Shown here: positions 1 to 12,636 of the stretch, in pieces | Layout: each line of letters begins with the position of its first letter | How positions within the stretch are numbered: the first letter of the stretch is position 1 | DNA from: Castor canadensis | Lineage: Eukaryota > Chordata > Mammalia > Rodentia > Castoridae | Length of the DNA: 64,000 nt | Assembly: GCF_047511655.1 (NCBI RefSeq) | Contig: NC_133389.1 | Location: forward strand, 43,372,295 to 43,436,294 | Direction of reading: 5' to 3' | Notes under the pieces: generated by a model | What the model was told of the DNA's origin: nothing | What the model saw: the letters and a program-made list of their open reading frames with translations, nothing else | Database searches by the model: none | Translations under genes and position numbers: made by a program

Positions 1-944
1 ACAGCGTTCATACTTGGGTCTTTCTGACTGTAATGATAATACCCTTTACACAACTTTTAGCAATTTTAGTCATCTACATTTTAGTATGAATTAGTTTATT
101 TAAATTTATTTCTTGCTGAATGTAATGTATCAGTCTTCCTGTGGAAGGGAAGTTTGAGGAAAATGAAAGGGACAATTTTAAAGAAGGTAAGAGTGGCACT
201 CTGGGTCACCATGGTGATGTTTTGTAAACAGAGCATAAAGTTTCAAGTGCTGTCTATATTTGTGTATATGTTGGGGTTAAGAAGGGCACCTAGTGGGAAA
301 GAAAGGAAACACCAAAGAGAAAAAGAATGGTAAAAGCATTTTCTCAAAATTTGGACTTACTTGATTTTAATAATGTGAAATGGACCAGCATATCTTTAAA
401 CAGAAAAGTGAGGCTGAATGCACTTATATTTGGGAAATCATGTCTTTGTGTCCTTAAAATTTATTTCAGTCTTCATGCTTACATGAGGAGGTACATAATG
501 ATTAAGAAGCATGTGATTGACAAAGCTGTCAGGTTTGGAATGAGGACAAGAATTTTGCTTTATATTGGGGCGAAGGTCAAGTGCAGCCTCATGATTTCTA
601 CGTGATTAACTTGGGTCTTGGAAATAAGGCAGCAGGGTTACCCAGTCACTCAGCAGGCCACAGGCTGTAATACAATGCCTAGGTCTCATCTGTGCACATC
701 TGTTGATGAAGAAGCAGTTGCAAATGCCTCATTTCTCCGTAATTCCTGTTTTGTTTTTATAGAACAAATTATAATATAGTGACTAAAGATATGTGCTAAG
801 AGTTAGACTAAGAATTTTTAGACTCCTTTCGTCTTGCTATTAGCATCTGTTTTTCACTACTGACTCCACAGCTAAATGTGACCCAAGAATGGATGCACTT
901 AGAGGCAGATATCAACAGTTAAGAACACCAGCCCTGAAGGAGCG
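1..944. other. No recognised feature
   Basis: AT-rich, stop-rich sequence on both strands. I see no repeat family, splice-flanked open frame or RNA gene that I can name. The 92-codon frame at 327-605 has no recognisable domain and is probably chance. Confidence 0.5.
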
Positions 945-1130
945 TCTACCTGGGGTCAAATAAGGCTCTACCCTCTATCTGCCTATGACTTCAAGCACAT
1001 TAGTGGATGCAGCCACGTCTGTGGGACCTCGTTCTACTGTGGGGTAATAATTTTATCAAAGTCACGTGATTGTTGTGAAGACTGAAGAGGATGGATCCTG
1101 CAATGTGCTTAGTGTGGCAAATATTAAGTT
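945..1130 (+). repeat. MIR SINE, degraded
   Basis: The segment follows the MIR order: a 'ctggggtcaaat' tRNA B-box-like stretch, a 'ggctctacc' stretch, then 'gtggggtaataat' and 'attgttgtgaagact', ending near 'aatgtgcttag'. MIR is an ancient tRNA-derived SINE. The copy is diverged, with approximate ends. Confidence 0.6.
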
Positions 1131-2270
1131 ATCGCCCCTAGAAGTGGACTTTTAGGCTCCAGCTGATCTTTAGTTCACATCCTAGTTAGTGTTCCTAGGT
1201 GTGAGTTCATCTGTATTCGTTGATTCTAGAGTTTAACCCGAAACATATACAAACTCCTGGCACAAATTTAGTGGCAAAACATGAAGAGGTAAGTTTGGAA
1301 GTACTTAGGAAGTTGCCCATGTCAGAATCACTTTCTACCTTACATGCTTCTTCCACATACAGTGACTGCCAATTTAATTCCTTGTTCTATGACTTTTCAG
1401 GAAACAAGAGCAAATAGAACACATTTTGTTTAGGGAGTTAGGTTTCAGTATATCTCATCCGATCAAAGTCTGGGAAACTCTAATATGGGAAAATTATCTT
1501 CCAGAGATTTAGGACCTACAGATGATGTAGCTGACCTTAATATGGGCTCCTGTTAGCAAAACAAATATGACATTTTAAATACATAGGAAATACAAAAATC
1601 ATTCTCACATATTTATTTTTGTCAAATATGCCAGAAAGGCTCCTGACTTGGAACCTTGTCACAAGTCCTCATGTGAGAAAACCTAAGAAAAGGGTGCCAT
1701 GGGGCCATTCTTGGGTTCAGCTGAAGATTTCTCAATTTCCATCCCTCTGTAGGCATCCTTCTTGATCTCTGCAAACACTAAATGGCCCTAATGCTCCACC
1801 TGCCCATGTCATGTAAATGCCGTGTTTATAGGTCCTGTATTTTAATAGAATGATTTTGTCCTATGATGCCCAGTATGTTTTCTAAAGTGTGATTGCTAAT
1901 TTGGAATTTAATGTTTTATTTATTTTTATGGTCTCCCCTTAATTGTCATCTGTGTTATTCATACATGTTTCATGGCTTACGTGCTCAGGCAGGGATGATG
2001 TGCTTTCAGTCATTTACGCCAATGCACTATTTGGGCTAACAGAGGAACAAAGACTGCAAATCCAAGACCCTGACCTCAGCCTTTCAGTAGATTTTGCTTC
2101 CTAAATAAGACTTATTTATACTACCTATATTAAATTAGCTTATAGTCTCTAAACACACATTGATAAAATAATGGAAGGGACACAGCGAGATTCTAGGCAG
2201 TGGGGGCTGGTATTTTGTCAAAAATAACATCATTGTAGGTATTTTATGCTCATTAGAAATGTGACTAGAG
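1131..2270. other. No recognised feature
   Basis: No open frame above 65 codons with recognisable content and no repeat I can name. Probably old, decayed intergenic or intronic sequence. Confidence 0.45.
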
Positions 2271-2418
2271 CCATGCTTGGTGGCACAGCCTATAGTTCCA
2301 GTACTTGGGAAGTAGAGGTAGGATAATTGAGAGTTCAAGTCCAGCCTTGCATTCAAGGCCAGTCTGGGCTCATAGTGAGAATCTGTAAGCAAAACAAACA
2401 AAACAAAAACACAAAAGT
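2271..2418 (+). repeat. B1 SINE (7SL-derived monomer)
   Basis: The copy reads as a B1: 'gccatgcttggtggcacagcc', then 'tagttccagtacttgggaag', 'gagagttcaagtccagcc', and an A-rich tail built of 'aaaac' units at about 2390-2418. B1 is the rodent 7SL RNA-derived SINE transcribed by Pol III and moved by L1. It has a short internal duplication ('ttcaagtccagcc' and 'ttcaaggccagtc'), which is usual for B1. Confidence 0.8.
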
Positions 2419-3149
2419 GTGATACCATTATCAACTATTACCAATTTTTATTTTTTCTTACAAATTAAGGTAAATTAGATGCCAGTTATTTTTATTATTC
2501 ATCAACTGTGGAATACTCTTCTCAGAAAAAAAATCTACGTATTTTCTTTTCTTTATTAACCTCCTCCCCAGAGTGTTCTTGTCCAAAATGGTTAAAGTGT
2601 TGAAACTACAAAATTATAATTATAGTAGATATAAAATAGTTTGAAAGATAAGTAAGACTGATTATTTGAAATGATTAAGTCAGGTACCAAGGACCGAACA
2701 GACAAGGAACAAACAAGCAGAGGACTTCATGGACACCAGAGAACACGTGACTGGGATAAGATTCTCTGAATTAATTCCAGCAGGAATCGCTGGATGTGGA
2801 ACAAGTTACTCAGCCATCAAACTTAGCTCATGGAAGTGTTGTTTAGTTTTTTAATTTTAGTATCAGCAAGCTGTGGTGTACATTTTCACAATAGATTCAG
2901 CATCATATTAGCTGTAAGTGTTTGAGCACAGATCATGGCTGTATTCAGTGTCACAGCATGTAGCGTTGAAGGAATGGAGGGAACATAGATGCACCTCACT
3001 TAAATTCTGTAGTATGTTTGTTAACATAAGAAAGCTTTTTAAAGAGGAAGATGACTTCTATTTTATTCTATAATCTCTAAATATTTCCATAATTTGACCT
3101 AGACTTGAAATAAATTGAATTGAACAGTTCTGCTCACAAACACCCCTCC
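2419..3149. other. No recognised feature
   Basis: AT-rich sequence without a convincing frame or a repeat family I can name. Confidence 0.4.
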
Positions 3150-3245
3150 ACACAATGTAGGCTCCATGCAACCCTGACTGAAAAGTGCCTGGAACACATA
3201 TTAGGCCTCAGCAATGTTTGTTGAGTGCACAAGTAAATGAATGAG
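3150..3245 (+). repeat. L2 LINE 3' end fragment
   Basis: Reads 'taggctccatgcaa', 'agtgcctggaacacatatt' and 'gtttgttgagtgc', ending in an 'aaatgaatgag' tail. This is the standard order at the 3' end of LINE-2. Short and diverged. Confidence 0.6.
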
Positions 3246-4379
3246 TTGCAGAGCAACAGATATAGATTAAGCCAAGCTGTGGAAACAATCAAAAGACAAA
3301 CCGCAAACTAGAATTACCAAGGTGGTATATTTCACTTTCGTTTATTCTTGACCATGATTAAGTTCATCTACAAACAGTTATCAGTCAAGCAGAGATTTTA
3401 CCACAATTCATATTCTTCCTGGATTACTATTGAAGAAAGCATAGCTTTTCTCCCAAATAACTGTTCCTATAACTTTTTCCAAAGTGTTATCATTTTATTT
3501 CATTTGGCAGAATCTTCACATCACTGCTATTTTAGAAATAGCTTCTTTGAAGTATATTGAATGCAGAAAATTTCATTTTGGACTTTTTTAAACAGTACAT
3601 GTTTCATAATGACAGAGAAAATAACAAAAATCTTTTGCAAATATTTTGATGAATGAAGTGATAGTCATTATTTATGATATGGTTGACTACTCTTATCTGC
3701 AACTACACATCTGGGGTCTGGAATTGACCCACCATGGTACCAAAGGATAGCATGTACTTTTATCACATTTGTATAATCAAAATCACTAGATTATTTTCAA
3801 GACACTAATTCAGTATTTTCCCCCATACCAAAATACACTTTTTACAAAGGTTTGTGGTTTTTCACTGACTAGACTCCTGTGGTTTTTCTTTTTCTTAAGT
3901 ATTTGTTTTGTTAGCTGATTTTTAGTGGTCTTTATACTAGACATGGCATTTGCTTTCATAAGATATGGTATTTATGTAATAGTTGGAATCAACCATGAAA
4001 ACAAATCCAATCTTTATAAGTTTAATTGATCAAAACTGCAACAGTGTAGTTACTGGATAAAACCTGGATAAATGTTTTCTGGTTTTTTTTTTTTACAAAT
4101 CTAGAAAATAGCCTACCTACTGTATAGTTTAGGGAATTGAATGACTAAACTTTTGTCCAAACATTTTTGCAACAGTTTTAATAATTACTGACTACCATTT
4201 GGTAATTCTTAATGAGAGGAAAAGACTGAAAGAGAAAGAAAGCATTAGTTCTAACCCAACTCATTTATCTATAATAAGCCTATGTTTACAAATTGCCCTA
4301 TATCACATTGGTCAAAAGCAGTTATCATGTTGACAATCAGTCAGATCTGCCCTCTTGCTCACCTCTTCCTTCATTTCTG
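3246..4379. other. No recognised feature
   Basis: AT-rich sequence with an oligo-T run at 4082-4094. No frame or repeat that I can name. Confidence 0.4.
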
Positions 4380-4850
4380 GAATTATCAATCAAGCTTGTG
4401 GTGTCAACTCTCCCTTTTGTGCCAAAAATTCGCAGACATTCCTTATCATGTCCTGTTATCCTACTACTATTCTTGTGTTTCCATCTTACTACTGATGTGA
4501 TATTGTCACCTCCAACACACTCTGTCCCAATACAAGGTCAGTCACACTCAGAAGAAAAATCTATGCTCTCACCTTCCAATTCCTATGGCCACAAGAAACC
4601 ACCTTGGATGTCTAGACAGTCATCTTGGTCCTTGACCCCATGTCTCTTCCGTCTCTGTATAGACAAAACTTCAACTCATTTGACCCTTCTTTCTCTTTTG
4701 CATTTCCAAATCCCACTGGGTGTTTATTTTAAACCAACCATAATCCAAGCCCTAATCTTCATGACATCCCCCCTGCATTACAGATTACTTATTGTCCCAG
4801 TCTTTTTTTTAACCAAGCCCATTTCTGGAAAATGTCCAAATTCATGCTAA
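4380..4850 (+). repeat. Possible L2 LINE 3' region
   Basis: A pyrimidine-rich stretch with 'aatccaagccctaatcttc', 'acatcccccctgcattacag' and 'ttattgtcccagtc' is laid out like the LINE-2 3' ORF2/UTR region. A 185-codon frame runs through it (4293-4850) but looks like low-stop pyrimidine-rich DNA, not a gene. The family call is weak. Confidence 0.35.
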
Positions 4851-7800
4851 TCATGTGATTTTTGTGCCATATCCAAATTAAACCATAAATATACATACAG
4901 CATAGTTAGTCATGCAAAAGTTGGCAGTTTTTTCTGGTAATTGCAGTCTCAAATTCATATTAATCTAAGAGCAGTGAAAACTAGCCTCTTAGAGGTAAAA
5001 GCATCCAAATTCTTCAATTTATCAGTCATTTCAAGCTCAAAACTTCATCACATTAAAGATCAAACTCCTACTTCCCATGATAATTCCTCTTTTAGGCGCT
5101 CTATGTATTGAAGGGAGAACTGGAGGTGTTTTGGCGTCCATGGGATAGATTGCATATCCCCAGCAGGGTTGTACATCCTGACTTTCACAGACAACTCCTT
5201 CCTTCCATTGGATCCCCAAGTCTGACCTCTCTACAAGTTCTGGACAGGACATGTTTACAGCAAGAATTGATGGATGGCCATCTGGGGAAAGTTAGGCCTA
5301 GAGGACTCAGATTATGGCAAGAATACTGTTTTTACTTAAAAGCATGTATTTATTTGAGGTGAATTGAAGTTATTGCATAAAAAAGAGACTTTTTTACTCC
5401 AGTTGAATTTTTATTAGCAGCTCTGCTGTAAATTCTACTCTGCTGCCAAGAGAATATTCAGGTCTGCTGTCCCCCCTGTAGCAGCTAATTTTTCTTTCTT
5501 TCCTATGAGATTGCATGTTTCAAGGGCTTTCTCTTTGAACTACCCAGAGGTAAGCACAAAGGTGCTATAAAAATTATTTAGCAACTCCTGTGACCTGGGC
5601 ACTGAGTGGTTGTGTGAATGCCAGCAGGAGACTGAGTTGGATGTCCTCAGGCACCCTCTCCATGTCGTTCTGGGGTATACGTGAGCACCAGATCCAGCTC
5701 AGGAGGCCTCTGCTACTCAGCTTTCTATGTCCTGTTAAGAGGGGACTTCTCGGCTCAGAGAACACTTTCCTTACATATGGGAATCAAAAACTCTCAAAAC
5801 ATGGTTCATCTGTATTTTAATAAACCCTCCAGATGATTCTAGTTGCATAGGGTTTTCTTATTACTCTTTCCCCAGATCTTATAACTTCGTTTAAAGGTTC
5901 AGAGGAAAGGGCAGGCAATTTGAAGAAGACATTTGTTCTGTCTTTTAATGTCCAAAGTTTTTTCTAGCGAGGATAGGGATTAAATTGGCTAAAAACACCT
6001 TGTGGATAGTACACTGAAATAAACTTTTCCTCTTTTTAAATTGATTGTCTCAGGTATCTTGCTATAGTAACTAACTGTAAACCTGACTAAAAATGACTTT
6101 GGAAAACATTTTGATAACTACTAATAAGATTAAACATTAAACATAAAAAAAAAGACACCTTGTGGAAACAACAGAGATGTAAATGACTATGAATGGTGTC
6201 AGTGGTACAATCCTAACACCCATTCATAAGCACTTTAATAATTGTATATTTCTATTGTAGTTGGTGATAGTGTAATTGTAAACAATCACCTAGGTCCACA
6301 GGTTAACATTTTAGGCTTCAGTTTTCTTAATTTATGGCATGAATATAGAAGGAAAGAGTTTTATTTTTTGTTTTTCAATTATATATTTTTGACAATTTGA
6401 TTATTTCCAGTAAATGGTTACTTAGCAATGATAAAGTATATGAAAAGAACAGTTTTTATTCAGGCTAAATTTTCATATAGAAATCAGAAATTAAAATTCA
6501 AAATATCATGGAAATTTTGAAAAAGTTACATTGTATTCAGTGTAGTAGGTTCAATTCTTTTAAAAAGAGAACTACTTGCTTTAACTTTTAAAATAATTTT
6601 ACTTTTAATCTGACATGTCATGAGAACTATAAATCTCTCCAGATACAATACTCTATCAAGCTGGACTCAACAGAATAAGACCATATATGTAATTTGAAAG
6701 TAAACTACTAAATGTATTTGAAGACACTGTATTTCTTTGGCAATTAAATGTATCACTTCATCAAAAACTCACTCAACTAATCAACATAGGTTATGTTTTC
6801 CCTTCTCAAAGAAATAAGACTGAGCTGGTATTATTCTCATGTGTTCACTGCGTCATTCTGGCTTGTCTTTGGTTAGGGATGACTCATTAAACAAAAAAGG
6901 CCATCTTTCACTACTGAAAAGGTGACTTGTTTAAACAGAGCATCGTTAATCCCTTTTGGTTGAAACAGGAGGCCACCTGGATGATGATTCTGCTTGTTGT
7001 TTTTGCTATACACTTATGCTTGTGAGTCATACTTAGAAGCTTCAGCATAGGTTACAACCCAAAGTGTAAAACAGAAAACTTAAAAGTAAAATGAAGCTGG
7101 CAATAATTTCATGACAATCAAAAAAGTATATAAACTTTAAGCAGTGCAATGTAATTTATCATGGACTACACTATAAGAATGTTTAAATTCTCAGTATAGT
7201 ATAGCATTTCATAATGTTGGGCAAGAAAATGAACAATTGTAAGTAGTTCCGTTTCATCGTCAAACTGTGGATTTTGGTCAAGAGGCTTGAGTTAGAATGT
7301 CTTTTCCACATCTTCTTGGCAGTGAGGCTATTATTAATATCAGTGGTGGTGGTGGTGATTGAACCCAGAGTCTCAGGTATGCTAAGAACTGTTATTATTT
7401 TCTACACATCTCCAAGTTTTACTTTTTTCTTTGCCTGATGGAGATTCTACGATATAGGTTTGACTTGTTGTAGGCAATCCTTTGAATAGATAATCCCCAT
7501 TGTAAACAAAGTAAAGAAACTGGTGAGACAAGGCTGAGTTAACAAAAGGAAGCAGCTCGTTCACTGTTTTCACTGTTGACATCTAGTTGACATACAATAC
7601 CTTTATTTTTAATGCAATAAGATGGTCCTTGTGGTACTGATCATGCATCATAAATAAAATGCCTTTTCCCTTGTGGTCAAGACCCAGCTTAATGTTTTAT
7701 TCTGCCTAGAATCAATACCCTGATTTGTTCTCCTCCCTAAGAACTCAAGAAATACTAAACTTAAGCCCTGCTTGTTACCAGAATTTAAAAAAAATTTCCT

Positions 7801-9700
7801 TGCCTGGATTTTCCTAGTCCTTAAGTTGAGCACAAACTATTCATAGGAGAGCTTTAACCTAAAGTTAAGAATAAAGTCTGAGATGTGGCAAAATCAAAAA
7901 AGAAAAAATAAAAAAATAAAAACAAACTGGACGTAATCTGGTTACTTAGATGACTGTCTAAAGAGGAGTCACCCTAGAAACCTGAACTGGTCTTTTTATA
8001 ACTAATATGTTATATGTGAAAAAAAAAAAAAAAGAACATTGTAGTAAAGAAGCCAGAATTTAATACTAGCTTAGCCTTTGACATGGTATTAGAGAAATTA
8101 ATACTAGAAGTAGGTATGACACACAAAAACAGATGTGATATCAACTGAAAATCAGGTAACATATAGCAAGGGCTAGATAGAGTAGATAGGAAAGATGGCC
8201 ACCATCATTCATATGTTGAAAACAATTGATAACCAGAATTGCATGTGGTGATTTGCAAGAGAAATTCCCCACTGAACTTGTCCATTTAGGTAAAATGATT
8301 GAAAGTTTCCAGAAGGATAATATGAGAAGAATGGGTAAAGCATAGAAGTCAGAAAACAGATATATTCAAGAGTAAAATTAAAAATAAATATTTGGGTGTG
8401 AACATGCAATCAATTATAAGCAAATAAACTTGTGGTTACTGCTTTAAAGAATCATATTACCAAATTAGTCATTGCCATAGCCTGAAAAGGCAATATTGTG
8501 AGACATGAAGCAACCCTCGAAGAATGCACACATTCCAACATTCACTTAAGAATTGCTGAGAGACAAGACAGGCTTCCAAAAGCCAAGGCCAGAGGCTACC
8601 AAGGACCTTGAGCAAAGGTCCTTGCAAAGAAGTTTTTCTCAGAGAGCAGAACCAAGGACAGCCAGATAGGCCAACCAAGGACTGATTCTACTGCTGGAGC
8701 AGGCTGGTGGACCTCTGCCTAGCACAATGACAAGCACTCTGGATCATTCTCTCCAGTGTCTTCCTCATGCTTTCCTAGTTCAAACTGTTGTTTATATTGC
8801 AATTTGTTCCTGCTCTGCTGCTATTTATTTGGTGGGTGGGGGCAGGAGAGAGATAACATTGATCTGATGAAAAGTTCTGTACTTCAACCTGTGATCTTGA
8901 ACTTTAAGGTGGATGAAATAACAGAATCAGACTGGATTATCTCCCTCGGAAAGTGAACAAGTATAGCCTATTTTGGAAAGAAATTTACATCTAAACAGTT
9001 GGTAGCTAGAGCCAAGTACTGTATCAGAGCCTGCTAACTGTCCACCAAATTCCATTCTGCCCTTCTGAGGTAACAGAGACTAAATTGAGCATATGGTTTC
9101 TTTGGAAGAGATTACATTTCCTAGAATTCCTTTGCAGTTGATGGAGTGATGTGGTTGCATTCTTGCAAAACAATGTTTGCAAAATTAAATTTCTGGATAC
9201 AATTTCTGCTTTACTTATTTAAATGTAAGTAAACAGAAAAGATGTGTGAAAGATGTGGAAAGTTGTGTGATGTGAAAGAAAGAGAAAGGCAGAGTTTATG
9301 GAGTGGAAGAAGCAGAAAGGTATGCACGGGCCAGACCAGTTCATGGTGCAAAGCTTAGATTTTATTCTTTAAGAACCAATTGAACTATGGAATGATAATA
9401 TTTAATTTATATTTGCAGAAAGAGACATAACCATGTGGAAACAGGGAAAATATTATAGAGACTATGGCAAGAGCTCAGTGAGAAATAGTGGCTTAATCTA
9501 AAATGGTGGCAGTGAGGAGGAGCATCTTCTGGATATATTTTGAATTATGACCCCATAGGAAATGCTCATGGATTTGTGTGGAACAAAAAGGAGTATAGTG
9601 AACCCAGGTGACTACAAGGTTAAGGGCCAGAAGACTGGAAAGATGGAAAGACTGGAAGAAGAACACATTTGGCACTTGTCCAAAACCAAAAGTTTCATTT
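4851..9700. other. Long stretch without recognised genes
   Basis: Mostly AT-rich and stop-rich. Small items seen: a (GTG)n-like run near 7340, A-rich runs at 7890-7925 and 8020-8034, and a somewhat more GC-rich block at 8470-8830. A segment at about 9055-9180 ('gattacatttcctagaattc', 'tttgcagttgatggag') looks like an old interspersed repeat whose class I cannot name. None of the short frames here (up to 84 codons) shows a known domain. Confidence 0.4.
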
Positions 9701-9702
9701 TA

Positions 9703-9760
<58 letters not shown>
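9701..9760. repeat. (TA)n microsatellite
   Basis: Sixty bases of almost pure alternating T and A, with two symmetric interruptions ('atacat' near 9720 and 'atgtat' near 9741). The whole tract is close to self-complementary. Confidence 0.95.
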
Positions 9761-9761
<1 letters not shown>

Positions 9762-11039
9762 TAAATTTTAGCCATTGACTAGGTATCCATGTAGAGAGGT
9801 CAAGTAGGGGTTGCATATCTGGGCATCATTAGCTTAAAGATGATATTTAAGTCTGAGAGCTTGAATGAGACCACCAAATATGTCTGTGTGCATATAATGA
9901 ATAGAAGACAGCTAACTCTCTTCATGGTGCTGGAGTGCACAAAATTCAGAAGCCAGGAGGAGAGGAAAAAAAAAAACAGTGATATAACAGAAAAGGAAGT
10001 AGTGTGGAAATTAAGTAAATAAAGTGTTTCCAGAAGGAGACAGTAACAGACTGTATTAAAAGCTACTGTGCGTTTGAATTGTTGCATGTCCTGTTGCTCT
10101 TTTGTTGTTTATCAGAGAGGAAAAGAAAAGGTATGAGTCACACAGTCAAGTTCATACCAGCAATGCTATAGTATATATTGGTTTTAGAAGAGAAAAAAAT
10201 AATCCCCAATTAATTTTAATGAGGTTAGATCCTGTTAAATAAAGAGTTCTTCATTTTGTTGAATACTGTGAAGTATTTGAGACTATATATGAAATGATCA
10301 ATACAAAAGTACATAAAAGGAAAAAGAAAAAGAGCAAGACTTCTAGCTATACAAAACTGAAGTGGTTGACAAGTTCTCTTCTCTCATCAAAAAATATAAA
10401 ACAGACAAAATTTTTAAAAAAAATTTCAGGATTCTAAAAGTTTACTAAATGCAAACAACAAAATGAGGGAAATATTAAGGAAAAGCTGCTAAACTTTTGA
10501 ATAAAATAGTGATTTATCAGTGGCAAGAATGCCACTTCTTCTTGTCCTATCTCAGTTCAGATGATATTTATACCAGGGCTGACTGTTGACAAACCCAGTA
10601 CCTTTACTCCTGGAGATACCTGACTTTATTTGGGGTATAGTTTGGAACAATCTCACCCTGCAGCAAATGGGAAAAGGCTAAATAAAGTTTGCCTAGACTG
10701 AAGTTGCAGTCCAGATTGGGGCAAATAGCAGAACAGAAGACTCGCAAGATATGAATCAGAGAGGAAGCAACTGAGGAACTTGATAAACATTCCACACATC
10801 CCTGACTGCCTGGGACCCTGCGTTCTAGTGTGGTGGAGACCAGAGACATGCCAACAGGAAAAATAGCCAGGCTGACTAGAAAACTGCCCAAAGTGAATTG
10901 TTCCTCAAAACAAACCTAGATCTACTATCCAATATGTCTGAACACATTTGTTCAATCACTGACTGACCATTACGTTACAAAAACTTGTAAAAAACCAGTT
11001 TAAAAATAAAAATACTGAAGTTGAGTGGAGATGTTCAAT
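9761..11039. other. No recognised feature
   Basis: AT-rich sequence. Frames up to 95 codons on the minus strand (9800-10087 and 10604-10891) have no recognisable domain and no supporting context. Confidence 0.4.
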
Positions 11040-11199
11040 AGCTGCACCCCACAGAGGTTATAAATTCCTCAGACTAAGTTCAGATATGTTACTTAAAACA
11101 GCAACAAACAAACAGCAAGAATAAAAATTCTCAGAGCAAAAAGGAAAAGAAAATCATAATTCAGAGTTGCTACTATAAATTATCTGAATTTTCTAGTTT
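11040..11199 (+). repeat. Old L1 (L1M-type) fragment, left half
   Basis: A-rich sequence of the kind seen in the 5' part of old mammalian L1s ('gaaaagaaaatcataattcag', 'gagttgctactataaatt'). It stops exactly at the TSD of the younger L1 at 11,215 and appears to resume at 12,637. Age and subfamily are inferred from divergence. Confidence 0.45.
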
Positions 11200-11214
11200 T
11201 CTACAAAATTTTAT
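11200..11214. repeat. 15-bp TSD, left copy
   Basis: TCTACAAAATTTTAT, identical to 12,622-12,636. It flanks the L1 between them and ends against the element's poly-T (the poly-A tail of a minus-strand insertion). Confidence 0.85.
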
Positions 11215-12621
11215 TTTTTTATTTTTTTTCATTTTTCTTTTATTATTCATATGTGCATACAAGGCTTGGTTCATTTCTCCCCCCTGCCCCCACCCCCTCC
11301 TTACCACCCACTCCGCCCCATCCCTCTCCCCCCCCTCAATACCCAGCAGAAACTATTTTGCCTTTATTTCTAATTTTGTTGTAGAGAGAGTATAAGCAAT
11401 AATAGGAAGGAACAAGGGTTTTTGCTGGTTGAGATAAGGATAGCAATACAGGGCATTGACTCACATTGATTTCCTGTGCGTGGGTGTTACCTTCTAGGTT
11501 AATTCTTTTTGATCTAACCTTTTCTCTAGTACCTGTTCCCCTTTTCCTATTGGCCTCAGTTGCTTTAAGGTATCTGCTTTAGTTTCTCTGTGTTAAGGGC
11601 AACAAATGCTAGCTAGTTTTTTAGGTGTCTTACCTATCCTCACCCCTCCCTTGTGTGCTCTCGCTTTTAGCATGTGCTCATAGTCCAATCCCCTTGTTGT
11701 GTTTGCCCTTGATCTAATGTCCACATATGAGGGAGAACATACGATTTTTGGTCTTTTGAGCCAGGCTAACTTCACTCAGAATGATGTTCTCCAATTCCAT
11801 CCATTTACCAGCAAATGATAACATTTTGTTCTTCTTCATGGCTGCATAAAATTCCATTGTGTATAGATACCACATTTTCTTAATCCATTCATCAGTGGTG
11901 GGGCATCTTGGCTGTTTCCATAACTTGGCTATTGTGAATAGTGCTGCAATAAACATGGATGTGCAGGTGCCTCTGGAGTAACAGTCTTTTGGGTATATCC
12001 CCAAGAGCGGTATTGCTGGATCAAATGGTAGATCGATGTCCAGCTTTTTAAGTAGCCTCCAAATTTTTTTCCAGAATGGTTGTACTAGTCTACATTCCCA
12101 CCAACAGTGTAAGAGGGTTCCTTTTTCCCCGCATCCTCGCCAACACCTGTTGTTGGTGGTGTTGCTGATGATGGCTATTCTAACAGGGGTGAGGTGGAAT
12201 CTTAGCATGGTTTTAATTTGCATTTCCTTTATTGCTAGAGATGGTGAGCATTTTTTCATGTGTTTTCTGGCCATTTGAATTTCTTCTTTTGAGAAAGTTC
12301 TGTTCAGTTCACGTGCCCATTTCTTTATTGGTTCATTAGTTTTGGGAGAATTTAGTTTTTTAAGTTCCCTGTATATTCTGGTTATCAGTCCTTTGTCTGA
12401 TGTATAGTTGGCAAATATTTTCTCCCACTCTGTGGGTGTTCTCTTCAGTTTAGAGACCATTTCTTTTGATGAACAGAAGCTTTTTAGTTTTATGAGGTCC
12501 CATTTATCTATGTTATCTCTTAGTTGCTGTGCTGCTGGGGTTTCATTGAGAAAGTTCTTACCTATACCTACTAACTCCAGAGTATTTCCTACTCTTTCTT
12601 GTATCAACTTAAGAGTTTGGG
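11215..12621 (-). mobile_element. L1 retrotransposon, 5'-truncated (copy 1)
   Basis: The minus-strand L1 3' end carries the last part of ORF2 and the 3'UTR. It reads right to left: ORF2 C-terminus (12,607-11,714), 3'UTR, a G-rich tract (C-rich on the plus strand, about 11,278-11,340), then a T-rich tail at about 11,213-11,250. Perfect 15-bp direct repeats flank it. It is close in sequence to copies 2, 3 and 4 in this window, so these L1s belong to related, fairly recent families. Severe 5' truncation is the usual outcome of target-primed reverse transcription. Confidence 0.93.
11714..12607 (-). pseudogene. L1 ORF2p C-terminal fragment (297 codons)
   Basis: This is the C-terminal quarter of L1 ORF2p, downstream of the reverse transcriptase. 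It starts at the truncation point, so it has no native start codon; the apparent start is an internal codon. The Cys-rich motif is intact ([18 protein letters not shown], a CX3CX7HX4C pattern implicated in RNA/RNP function). It keeps the family's natural end, '...RMFSLICGH' then stop. There is no frameshift in the retained part, which suggests a fairly recent insertion. It cannot make functional protein because the endonuclease and reverse transcriptase are missing. Confidence 0.93.
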
Positions 12622-12636
12622 TCTACAAAATTTTAT
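12622..12636. repeat. 15-bp TSD, right copy
   Basis: Identical to 11,200-11,214; the target site for L1 copy 1. Confidence 0.85.

Noticed and set aside
4293..4850. A 185-codon plus-strand frame
   Set aside because: Pyrimidine-rich, low-stop sequence with L2-like text and no domain, splice context or conserved motif.
11593..11775. A 60-codon minus-strand frame repeated with high similarity at 26,749-26,931 and 31,889-32,071
   Set aside because: It overlaps the end of L1 ORF2 in another frame and is similar between copies because the L1 DNA itself is similar. Not evidence of a separate small gene.
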